Made by a program: the position numbers and the translations under genes. The notes beneath the pieces were generated by a model. It was given only the letters and a program-made list of their open reading frames with translations. It ran no database searches and was not told the origin of the DNA. A stretch of DNA of 33,261 bases from contig CANJNC010000040.1 of the NCBI GenBank assembly GCA_947475685.1, forward strand, positions 1-33,261. Reading direction: 5' to 3'. The stretch comes from Comamonadaceae bacterium. GTDB taxonomy: Bacteria; Pseudomonadota; Gammaproteobacteria; Burkholderiales; Burkholderiaceae_C. Of the stretch, positions 17,450 to 24,859 are shown piece by piece. Each line of letters opens with the position of its first letter. Positions within the stretch are counted from its first letter, which is position 1.

Positions 17450-18448
17450 ATGAAAGAGATGAAAAGCCGTAGAAATTTGATCCAAGTGACACTTGGGCTT
17501 GCAAGCATCTGTGCAATGGGCCAAGGTGTCCTGCCAGCCCATGCGCAAACTTGGCCCACCAAACCCGTCAGGGTGATTGTGCCCGCTCCAGCGGGAAGCT
17601 CTCTTGATGTCATTGTGCGTGCAATGTCTGACGCCTTAAGGACTCGCTGGGGTCAACCCCTGGTGATTGAAAACAAACCTGGCGCTGGCGGAACCATTGG
17701 CATGGATGCGGTCGCAAAATCCGCCGCGGATGGCTACACCTTGGGGATCGGCTTTAATGGGCCCATTGCGTTTGGTCCTTTTATGTTCAAGAAAATGCCT
17801 TACGATCCCTTCAAGGATTTGCTGCCGGTGATTTTGACAACCTCACAACCCAATGTTTTGGCCATACCGGCCAATCATCCTGCGACAAACTTGAAAGAGT
17901 TTGTCACTTGGGCGAAAACTCAAGGCGATAAGGTCAGTTATGCCTCAGTGGGCCAGGGAAGCTCCTCCCACCTTTCAATGGAGTTACTGAAGGCGGCAGC
18001 AGGATTTGAAGCAACCCATGTGCCTTTCAATGGCTCTCCCCCAGCGGCGTTGTCTGTTTCACAAAACGAGACCACAGCGCTGCTGACCGTGGAGCCAGCG
18101 TTGCTGTCTTTGGTCCAAGGTGGGCGATTAAAGTTGCTGGCAACGACGAGCTTGCAACGCCTGGCCGCAAGGCCTGATTTGCCAACCGTGGCTGAAGCGG
18201 GCTACCCAGGCTTTGAAGCGTTGGCGTGGAATGGTTTTTTCGCAGCAGCAGGTACGCCTACAGAGACGGTCAACCGGATCAATGCGGACGTCAATGCAAC
18301 CATGGCAGACCCCGCTTTTCGTCAAAATATGCTCAAGCAAGGATTGATCATTGGCGGAGGTTCTGCCGCATATTTTAAAAGTTTTATTGATGGTGAAGCT
18401 CGCAAGTGGGGCGTGATCATTGATAAAGTAGGTATCAAAATTGATTAA
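17450..18448 (+). CDS. Bug/TctC-family receptor with Tat-like signal
   Basis: A 332-residue solute receptor. The N-terminus MKEMKSRRNLIQ contains a twin-arginine motif (SRRNLIQ) before the hydrophobic stretch; cleavage is likely after PAHA, near residue 32. The mature part begins QTWPTKPVRVIVPAPAGSS and carries SAADGYTLGIGF, ATHVPFNGSPPAAL and NGFFAAAGTP. The ATG at 17450 is chosen because AAGGA lies 7-11 nt upstream; an earlier start at 17402 has no such site. The gene lies 54 nt after the FAD oxidoreductase and is probably co-transcribed. Its stop codon falls within the first unit of an octamer repeat array. Confidence 0.9.
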   Translation: MKEMKSRRNLIQVTLGLASICAMGQGVLPAHAQTWPTKPVRVIVPAPAGSSLDVIVRAMSDALRTRWGQPLVIENKPGAGGTIGMDAVAKSAADGYTLGIGFNGPIAFGPFMFKKMPYDPFKDLLPVILTTSQPNVLAIPANHPATNLKEFVTWAKTQGDKVSYASVGQGSSSHLSMELLKAAAGFEATHVPFNGSPPAALSVSQNETTALLTVEPALLSLVQGGRLKLLATTSLQRLAARPDLPTVAEAGYPGFEALAWNGFFAAAGTPTETVNRINADVNATMADPAFRQNMLKQGLIIGGGSAAYFKSFIDGEARKWGVIIDKVGIKID

Positions 18449-18495
18449 TTGATTAATTGATTAATTGATTAAATGATTAAATGATTAAATGATTC
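18440..18495. repeat. Seven tandem 8-bp units after a Bug gene
   Basis: Four copies of ATTGATTA, two of AATGATTA and one AATGATTC in unbroken tandem. The array starts within the last codons of the upstream Bug gene and contains its TAA stop (18446-18448). It ends 38 bp before the first start codon of the toxin-antitoxin pair. Confidence 0.95.
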
Positions 18496-18532
18496 AATCG
18501 TAAAATTGCATCGAATTTCTAATGGGAGCGCT

Positions 18533-18865
18533 ATGCAAATTGACACCTCCAAAGTTGATGATGCAATGCCAAATCAATTCGATCCTAACGAATTGAAGGT
18601 GTTTGCACGAAAATATATTTGGTGGAAAAGTTCTAATGATGCCATCCTTTTTCCACAAAGAGTGATTGCACAAGTGATGAATATCGGCGATTATGATGAC
18701 CTACAAAAACTCGCCAACCTAATAGGAGACGAGGCGCTAAGAGACGCATTGCTTCAAGCCGATGCTGGACAGTTCAATGATCGCTCTTGGGCCTATTGGC
18801 ACTACCGTCTTGGCTTGGCGGACCATCAAACTTTGCCACCTTTGCCAATTAGAAAATTCACATAA
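18533..18865 (+). CDS. Putative antitoxin partner of an AbiEii-like protein
   Basis: A 110-residue acidic soluble protein that I do not recognise by motif alone. It is rich in Asp, Trp and Leu, with a central FPQRVIAQVMNIGDYDDL segment and a C-terminal WAYWHYRLGL. Its place 14 nt before an AbiEii/AbiGii-type nucleotidyltransferase matches the small upstream partner commonly found with such proteins, so it is called the antitoxin by context. The ATG at 18533 has GGGAG upstream and is preferred to the TTG at 18506. AT-rich codon use differs from the Bug genes to the left, suggesting transfer. Confidence 0.6.
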   Translation: MQIDTSKVDDAMPNQFDPNELKVFARKYIWWKSSNDAILFPQRVIAQVMNIGDYDDLQKLANLIGDEALRDALLQADAGQFNDRSWAYWHYRLGLADHQTLPPLPIRKFT

Positions 18866-18879
18866 CTTTCATCCCCTTC

Positions 18880-19548
18880 ATGAATATTTTGCCAGCGGCT
18901 CAACAACGCTTATGGCCTGATCTTAAAGCTGCTCACGGCCTTGGTTTTGTTTTGTATGGCGGCACAGCCATTGCACTTCGCTGTGGACACAGGCAGTCTA
19001 TTGATTTTGATTTTTTCTCAAATGAAGCTTTGAATCGCGAGTCTATGAAATCTGTTATGCCATTCTTATTAAAAGCCACAGTATTACAGGACCACCCCAA
19101 CGCATTCAGCGTATTGGTTAACTATGGTGAAAGCGAAGAATCACAAGTCAAGGTCTCAATTTTCGGTGCTTTAAATTTGGGCAGAGTAGGTACACCTGAA
19201 ATGACTGAAGATAAGGTCATTCAAGTTGCTTCCCTCGATGATTTGATGGCTACAAAAGTCAAAGTAATACTTGAACGTGCAGAAGCCAAAGATTACACAG
19301 AAATTGCGACAATGATCAAAGCAGGTACAAGTTTACCCAAAGGCTTAGCCTCTGCACGGCTCATATTTGGCCTCAACTTCCAACCTAGCGAAAGTCTAAA
19401 AGCGCTTACATACTTTAATGATGGCGACCTCAAAACTTTATCAAATGATGTGAAAACTTGCCTAATTAATTCTGTCGGTGTCGTTCGAAATTTACCGCAT
19501 ATTGCACTTCTTTCAAACGAACTCTTCGACAACACTCCAAGAGACTAG
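18880..19548 (+). CDS. AbiEii/AbiGii-like nucleotidyltransferase toxin
   Basis: A 222-residue protein of the minimal nucleotidyltransferase superfamily (AbiEii-like). Residues 24-48 contain the signature: GG at 27-28 in LYGGTAIAL, then GHRQSIDFDFFS with the metal-binding pair D42/D44. A later helix pattern DDLMATKVKVILERAEAKDY matches the conserved Lys/Arg/Asp region of the family. Members act as type IV or tRNA-modifying toxins in phage-defence pairs. Here it forms a two-gene unit with the upstream 110-residue protein. No Shine-Dalgarno sequence is obvious before the ATG, so translation may be coupled to the first gene. The catalytic residues appear intact. Whether it is a true toxin or a relic is untested. 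Confidence 0.8.
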   Translation: MNILPAAQQRLWPDLKAAHGLGFVLYGGTAIALRCGHRQSIDFDFFSNEALNRESMKSVMPFLLKATVLQDHPNAFSVLVNYGESEESQVKVSIFGALNLGRVGTPEMTEDKVIQVASLDDLMATKVKVILERAEAKDYTEIATMIKAGTSLPKGLASARLIFGLNFQPSESLKALTYFNDGDLKTLSNDVKTCLINSVGVVRNLPHIALLSNELFDNTPRD

Positions 19549-19825
19549 TGACCTTATCGATCTTTTATTTCTCCCTTGTATCTTGTTTTAAAAAAATCAA
19601 AATACTAGACACATGAAATAAACTTTCTAAAGAGCCACGACTTTAATTTAGTCCTTATTGATAAACCAAATCAATGAAAAATTCCAAATGCGATTGAACC
19701 TCTTCACTTCCCATTGGGAGGACAGCATTGAGATTTTCTGCACAATCCATGGAGAGCATATTCCATTTAAAGTAAACCTCTGGTTTTATTAAGACTTAAA
19801 ATTCTATTTTGGTCAATTGATCGTT

Positions 19826-20995
19826 TTACTCCTTACTTAATAAATGCATTTCACGTATCAAATCAGATTTTCCTTCAAATCCTATACCCACCAAATTGGG
19901 TAAGTTCACATATCCGTCTTTAACGATAACCCCATCAGGAAAGCCACCATAAGGTTGAAATAAGTCAGGGTAACTTTCATTGCCCCCCAACCCAAGTCCT
20001 GCGGCTATCGCCAATGACATCTGATGACCACCATGCGGAATACATCGCTTTGGAGACCAACCATAACTTTTAAGCATGTCTAGCGTTTTCAAATATTCAA
20101 CCAATCCATAACTTAAAGCACAATCAAATTGTAGCCAGTCCCGATCAGGTCGCATTCCGCCGTGACGAATTAAATTGCGCGCGTCTTGCATGGAGAATAA
20201 ATTCTCTCCAGTTGCCATGGATCCTTGATAAACCTCACCAAGCTTTGCCTGAAGTTCGTAATCTAATGGATCACCAGCTTCTTCGTACCAAAAAAGTGGA
20301 TATTTTGAAAGAGCCAGACCATAATCCATTGACATTTTTAAATCGAATCTTCCATTGGCATCTACTGCCAATTGTTGCCCTGGTCCAAGAATTTTTAAAA
20401 CAGATTCAATTCGTTCACAATCCTCTTTCAAACTTGCACCACCGATTTTCATCTTGACGACTGAGTATCCGCGGTCAAGATAACTCTGCATTTCTTGTTT
20501 TAATTGATCTAACCCTTTACCAGGGTAATAATATCCACCAGCAGCATATACAAAAACATTTGTATTTGTGGTTCCGTCACCAAAGTTTTCTGCTAAATAT
20601 TGATACAACGGTTTTTCAGCTATTTTTGCAACCGCATCCCACACAGCCATATCAATCGTTCCTACAGCTACAGATCTCTCACCGTGACCACCAGGTTTTT
20701 CGTTAATCATCATTTGACGCCATACCTTGTGAGGATCTAGATTGTCTCCTTTTGCGTTAACGAGGTCTTCAGGTGCCGCCTCAAGTATTCTTGGTATAAA
20801 TCGCTCACGTATTAATCCACCTTGCCCATATCTGCCATTTGAATTGAATCCATATCCTATGACTGGTTTGCCTTCTTTGATCACATCAGTCACAACAGCA
20901 ACCAGACTTAGAGTCATCTTTGAGAAATCAATGTATGCATTTCTAATGTCCGATTTAATAGGACGCGTAGACTCAATAATTTTGACAATTTTCAT
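19826..20995 (-). CDS. tarD: D(-)-tartrate dehydratase, enolase superfamily
   Basis: A 389-residue mandelate racemase-subgroup enzyme, the same length as the characterised Bradyrhizobium TarD and matching it closely from memory throughout (for example NSNGRYGQGGLIRERF and RCIPHGGHQMSLAIAAGLGL). It dehydrates D-tartrate to oxaloacetate in the cytoplasm. The metal ligands are D212, E238 and E264. The catalytic lysine lies in VVKMK (K181/K183) and the catalytic His is H321 in IPHGGH. It is transcribed after the SDR gene, with 18 nt between them, within a DHDPS-Bug-SDR-TarD operon. The likely supplier of tartrate is the Bug protein of this operon. Confidence in family is very high; substrate assignment rests on remembered similarity to TarD. 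Confidence 0.9.
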   Translation of the reverse strand: MKIVKIIESTRPIKSDIRNAYIDFSKMTLSLVAVVTDVIKEGKPVIGYGFNSNGRYGQGGLIRERFIPRILEAAPEDLVNAKGDNLDPHKVWRQMMINEKPGGHGERSVAVGTIDMAVWDAVAKIAEKPLYQYLAENFGDGTTNTNVFVYAAGGYYYPGKGLDQLKQEMQSYLDRGYSVVKMKIGGASLKEDCERIESVLKILGPGQQLAVDANGRFDLKMSMDYGLALSKYPLFWYEEAGDPLDYELQAKLGEVYQGSMATGENLFSMQDARNLIRHGGMRPDRDWLQFDCALSYGLVEYLKTLDMLKSYGWSPKRCIPHGGHQMSLAIAAGLGLGGNESYPDLFQPYGGFPDGVIVKDGYVNLPNLVGIGFEGKSDLIREMHLLSKE

Positions 20996-21013
20996 TTCGA
21001 ACTTTTAAAATTA

Positions 21014-21727
21014 TTAATGATTTAAAGATGATCCACCACAAATGGTTATTTCTTGACCCGTAATTGCCGCGGCAGAAGATGACAACAAAAAAGCAACTAA
21101 ATGGGCAATTTCTTCTGGTTTGATAAAACGACCTATTGGCGGGAGTTTAGGTTGGCTCGAAAAACGCACAGGATCGTTTGTCATTGCAGTTTGAGTTGCC
21201 GCTGGAGAAACGACATTAACCGTGATACCACTTGACGCAACTTCAACCGCCCAGCTCTTGGCCATCGCAACCAAAGCAGCCTTTGTCGCGGCATATTGAG
21301 ATCTACCTGGAAATCCGCTAGATACTCTAGAGCCTATATAGACGATTCTTCCCAATGACTGTGATTTCATATGATTAATTAATTGATTTGAAATTGCAGC
21401 TGCTGCGTGGGTATGTAAATGCCACATTTCAGCACCGACATTCAAATCCAAATCACCAATATTGGCAACCTTCAAGAAACCAGCGGCATGAACAAACGCA
21501 TCAGCTTGTATATTTTTCATTGATTCATGAATTAAATCATCATTGAGTAGATCTAAAATTAAATGTTCATAATTAGCATGATCAACACTTGGCAGTGAAC
21601 GATCAACACCCAAAATATTCCAACCCTGATCTAAGAGAAGACTCGTGATGGATAGACCTATCCCAGAACTGCTTCCTGTAACAACAGCGAGTTTTGGAAT
21701 TTTATTCAAGGCGTATATTTCCATCAT
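21014..21727 (-). CDS. SDR-family NAD(P)-dependent oxidoreductase
   Basis: Short-chain dehydrogenase of about 237 residues. The cofactor loop TGSSSGIG is at 17-24, and VDRS follows the second strand. The catalytic S133 and Y145-x3-K149 occur in IGSRVSS and SQYAATKAA, and the C-terminal TGQEITICGG is typical. The start is uncertain. The reading frame is open further upstream into the preceding Bug gene; the paired ATGs at 21727/21724 give a normal N-terminus but overlap the Bug 3' end by about 25 nt, so translation is probably coupled. In the tartrate operon it could oxidise or reduce a hydroxy/oxo-dicarboxylate; the substrate is unknown. Confidence 0.85.
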   Translation of the reverse strand: MMEIYALNKIPKLAVVTGSSSGIGLSITSLLLDQGWNILGVDRSLPSVDHANYEHLILDLLNDDLIHESMKNIQADAFVHAAGFLKVANIGDLDLNVGAEMWHLHTHAAAAISNQLINHMKSQSLGRIVYIGSRVSSGFPGRSQYAATKAALVAMAKSWAVEVASSGITVNVVSPAATQTAMTNDPVRFSSQPKLPPIGRFIKPEEIAHLVAFLLSSSAAAITGQEITICGGSSLNH

Positions 21728-22658
21728 TGATGATTTTTTGCGATTTTTGGATATCATCGTGCTGAAATTTAGCGAAATCAAGAGTTGATCCAGTCGTTAC
21801 AAATAATCCTTGTTGAATTAATTTATCGCGCATGTCGGAATTCAATGCTTTATTGATCTCAGCATTTAATTTTTGCTTAATTTCCTCCGCTATTTTTATT
21901 TGGGCCCATAATCCATACCAACTGTAGAACTCATAACCAGGCAACGTTTCTGCAACAGTTGGAACATCGGGAAGATTTGTTGCTCGCGTACCGGATGTCA
22001 CGGCAATCACTCTTAACATGCCGTTCTTGTGATACTGCAAAGAACCTAAAATAGGATCAATAAATCCTGCTATCTGACCTCCAATGAGATCTTGAAAAGC
22101 TGGAGCGGTACCTTTGTAAGGAACCACTGTGTACTGTATATTTGCAGCTCGTTTAAGCAATTCTGTAGCAAGATGACCAGCCGAGCCAATTGATCCAGTT
22201 GCAAAAGTCATGCTTCCTTGCTCAGTTTTTGCGTAAGCGATTAGAGATCTAACATCGGTGATTGGTAAATTTTTATTGATTGCAATAGATAACGGAGCCT
22301 TAGCAACCAATGCAATAGCGGCAAAATCTTTTTCAACTGCATATGGCACTTGTCGCATAGTCATTGGAGCTGAAGTAAATGTTGAAGCATTGAACAACAA
22401 TGTATAGCCATCCGCATTCGCCTTAGCAACTGCGTCAGCCCCAATAGTGCCGTTGCCACCTGGTTTATTGTCTATGATGAATTGTTGACCCAGTTGATCG
22501 GTGAGCTTTTGCGCTAGCATTCTGCCTACAACATCTAGCGTACCACCTGGCGGGAAAGGGATTATGACTCTAACTGACTTTGAGGGATATGAATCCGCAT
22601 TTGCATTCAAAGCCAAAAAGCCAATCCCCAGTATCAATAAACGAATCAATTTTTCCAT
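21702..22658 (-). CDS. Bug/TctC-family receptor of the tartrate operon
   Basis: A 318-residue solute receptor. The signal peptide is about 1-21 (MEKLIRLLILGIGFLALNANA), the mature start is DSYPSKSVRVIIPFPPGGTL, followed by KANADGYTLLF, YTVVPYKGTAPAF and WYGLWAQIK. AGGAG lies 6 nt upstream of the ATG at 22658; the ATG two codons earlier abuts that site and is rejected. It sits between the DHDPS-family gene and the SDR/TarD genes, so D-tartrate or a related hydroxy-acid is the natural ligand guess. No TctAB genes are nearby. The AT-rich codon use matches its operon and not the Bug genes at 8-18 kb. Confidence 0.9.
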   Translation of the reverse strand: MEKLIRLLILGIGFLALNANADSYPSKSVRVIIPFPPGGTLDVVGRMLAQKLTDQLGQQFIIDNKPGGNGTIGADAVAKANADGYTLLFNASTFTSAPMTMRQVPYAVEKDFAAIALVAKAPLSIAINKNLPITDVRSLIAYAKTEQGSMTFATGSIGSAGHLATELLKRAANIQYTVVPYKGTAPAFQDLIGGQIAGFIDPILGSLQYHKNGMLRVIAVTSGTRATNLPDVPTVAETLPGYEFYSWYGLWAQIKIAEEIKQKLNAEINKALNSDMRDKLIQQGLFVTTGSTLDFAKFQHDDIQKSQKIINDGNIRLE

Positions 22659-22691
22659 ATCCATCTCCTCTTTCTTGGTGATTTACAACAA

Positions 22692-23630
22692 TTACACTTT
22701 ATTTAACCCAGCATGCTTCACAGCTTCGCGTAACACTTCCATCTCATTCGCATTTGGAGCCTCGGTTGGTGGTCTAACTGTTGGATCGGATAAAACTCCG
22801 GCCAAAAACATACCCGCCTTCATTCGAGCGTGAGCCTCACCTGTTGGCTCACCACCGCCATAAACTGCATCTTTTAGCGGAGTAATTAGAGATTGAGTAT
22901 GAATAGCTTTATTTAAATCACCCGCTTTAACTGCATCCCATAAATCAATAATGAGCTGAGGAATAAACGTAGCAAATCCAACCAATGCACCGTCTACACC
23001 TTGAACCATTGAAGCAAGTAAATACTCGTCGTGACACGTCAAGATAGCTTTGGTAGTGTCCGCATCTCTAATGGCCTTTATATCCCGTGCATATTTATTC
23101 ATATCACGTTGACCAACCTTAAATGCTTGCAAATATGGCAGTCTAGCTAAATCAGCCAACAATTGTGACGAATAAGCCGCCCTTGTCCAAGATGGGTAAA
23201 CATGGCAAACCAAGTCTAAATCCGGTACTGCTTGATGAATTGCATCAAAATATTGCATAGCATGGTGGTGGGTACAGCCAAAACGTAACCAATGATGAGG
23301 GGGCATGACATCCAGTGCAACGGCTCCCGCATCACGCGCCGCTCGTGCATGTGTTGCAGCATCTATCAAACCTTCACAGACAATTGATGAAATAACTGGA
23401 ACTTTACCTTTGAGTTCATCAGCAACAATTCTTGTCACTTCAGCCCGTTCATCAGGCGTTAATGAAAAAACCTCTCCAGTATGTCCGTTGGTCATGACGG
23501 CAACAACACCTTGATGAGCACCGAGCCAAGAAGCTAATTTTCTTAAGGCTTTCTCATCGATTTGGAAATCAGTTGTAAATGGGCAAGAAATCGCTGGAAT
23601 GATTCCTTTGTAGTTTTTAATATTCGGCAT
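22692..23630 (-). CDS. Dihydrodipicolinate synthase/NAL-family aldolase
   Basis: A 312-residue class I aldolase-family protein. The Schiff-base lysine is K171 in AFKVGQRD, the catalytic Tyr is Y145 in CHVYPSW, and the substrate loop reads GHTGEVFSLT (49-58) in place of the usual GTTGE. The family includes DapA, N-acetylneuraminate lyase and several 2-oxo sugar-acid dehydratase/aldolases that act on pyruvate- or oxoacid-derived imines. It is the first gene of the tartrate operon, preceded by AAGGAAA and divergent from a LysR gene. Its role is likely catabolic, not lysine synthesis. The substrate cannot be deduced. The ATG at 23630 gives the standard N-terminus; the longer in-frame start at 23666 lies in the control region. 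Confidence 0.87.
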   Translation of the reverse strand: MPNIKNYKGIIPAISCPFTTDFQIDEKALRKLASWLGAHQGVVAVMTNGHTGEVFSLTPDERAEVTRIVADELKGKVPVISSIVCEGLIDAATHARAARDAGAVALDVMPPHHWLRFGCTHHHAMQYFDAIHQAVPDLDLVCHVYPSWTRAAYSSQLLADLARLPYLQAFKVGQRDMNKYARDIKAIRDADTTKAILTCHDEYLLASMVQGVDGALVGFATFIPQLIIDLWDAVKAGDLNKAIHTQSLITPLKDAVYGGGEPTGEAHARMKAGMFLAGVLSDPTVRPPTEAPNANEMEVLREAVKHAGLNKV

Positions 23631-23731
23631 AAGGGTTTTCCTTAGGTTTGAGTCACAAAGAAACAATTATCAAAGAGAGATGCAAATGCAGTCCAATACT
23701 AAAATTGCATAGAACTATTCACTAAAAAAGC
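23631..23731. promoter_or_regulatory. LysR/aldolase divergent control region
   Basis: A 101-bp spacer between a LysR gene and the operon it probably controls. It contains ATGCAA (23680-23685) and TTGCAT (23705-23710), an inverted repeat with a 19-bp spacer that could be a LysR recruitment site. The arms are short, so chance is possible. Confidence 0.35.
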
Positions 23732-24667
23732 ATGGGACCACAAAATAGACCCCTAGACCTTGATTGGCTTGAGGATTTTCTAACTTTGGCAGAAGTGGGT
23801 AATTTTTCTCGAGCTGCAGAAATCAGATCAATAACTCAACCAGCACTTAGCCGACATATACGTAGCTTAGAAGAATGGGTGGGAGTTGATTTAATTGACA
23901 GAAGCGAACACCCTATTGCTTTAACCAAGGCTGGTAATAAATTTAAACCACTTGTAAAAGATATTACCTCAGCGCTTGAAGCAGCAAGAATAAAAGCGGT
24001 TTCAGCGCAAGAGGAAGAAAAAGCAACTCTTCGTTTTGCAAGCACTCATTCCCTCTCTATTACATATTTTCCAAATTTTCTAAACGACTTAGAGTCAACA
24101 TTGAATCTAGGTCCGATCCAAACTATGTCTGACAGCTATAAAGCTTGCGAAGATCTAATGCTACAAAGAACAGTTCAATTTGTCCTTTGTTATAAACATA
24201 ACGCATATATATCAAGGTTAGATGAAAACAATTATCCAGTTACTATATTGGGTAAGGATCTACTCATACCAGTTAGTGGAATTAACGCAGATGGCAATCC
24301 CCTTTATTCGCTTGAATCTAAAGATCTACTACCTGTATTAGAGTATACAGATGCGTCAGGTATTGGAAAAATAATGCAAGCATTTTTCAATGGGAAAAAT
24401 ATAAAAATAAAAGAATATCAAAATCTTAGCAATAGAGCTGTTGTATTCACTGCCCACAATGCATTTCTTTTAAAAACAATGGCCCTTAAAGGCAAGGGTA
24501 TTGCATGGATACCGAAATCACTTATTGAGTTAGAGCTTAAAAACAGTACTCTTAAAATTGCAGGCAATGAGAATTGGCATATACCTCTTGAAATTGGCTT
24601 GTATAGGCAAAAATCAGAAATGAATATTTCCGCTGAAAATATTTGGAAAAAATTTAAATCGACCTAA
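23732..24667 (+). CDS. LysR-family transcriptional regulator
   Basis: A 311-residue LysR regulator. The winged helix-turn-helix occupies about 9-70 (WLEDFLTLAEVGNFSRAAEI, then TQPALSRHIRSLEEWVG), and a two-lobed effector-binding domain occupies about 95-305. LysR proteins usually control the divergent operon, here the DHDPS-Bug-SDR-TarD set, with a pathway acid as co-inducer. It could also act on the co-directional isomerase-Bug-monooxygenase genes 190 bp downstream, where a LysR-type palindrome is seen. The start has only an A-rich stretch as ribosome site. Codon use is strongly AT-rich, more so than its neighbours. Confidence 0.92.
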   Translation: MGPQNRPLDLDWLEDFLTLAEVGNFSRAAEIRSITQPALSRHIRSLEEWVGVDLIDRSEHPIALTKAGNKFKPLVKDITSALEAARIKAVSAQEEEKATLRFASTHSLSITYFPNFLNDLESTLNLGPIQTMSDSYKACEDLMLQRTVQFVLCYKHNAYISRLDENNYPVTILGKDLLIPVSGINADGNPLYSLESKDLLPVLEYTDASGIGKIMQAFFNGKNIKIKEYQNLSNRAVVFTAHNAFLLKTMALKGKGIAWIPKSLIELELKNSTLKIAGNENWHIPLEIGLYRQKSEMNISAENIWKKFKST

Positions 24668-24795
24668 AAATTCAATTTAAACCAAGAGAAATCGACCTCA
24701 TTCCCCATTTTGTATCATAATGTTAGGAATTTATATCTACGCAAGCAATTACACTTTGACATACTTTTATTTATGTTGATTCATTCATTCTTTAT

Positions 24796-24812
24796 TTACA
24801 ACTGATTTGTAA
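24796..24812. promoter_or_regulatory. LysR-type palindrome before the isomerase operon
   Basis: TTACAA, a 5-bp spacer CTGAT, and TTGTAA form a perfect 17-bp dyad centred 56 bp upstream of the ATG at 24860. A further half site, CTTGTAA, lies near 24829. TTGACA at 24756-24761 could be a -35 element, though no good -10 is seen at the proper distance. Confidence 0.4.
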
Positions 24813-24859
24813 TTCTATCTTCTGCGACTTGTAATCATTTTCATAGTAAAGGTTTGAGT

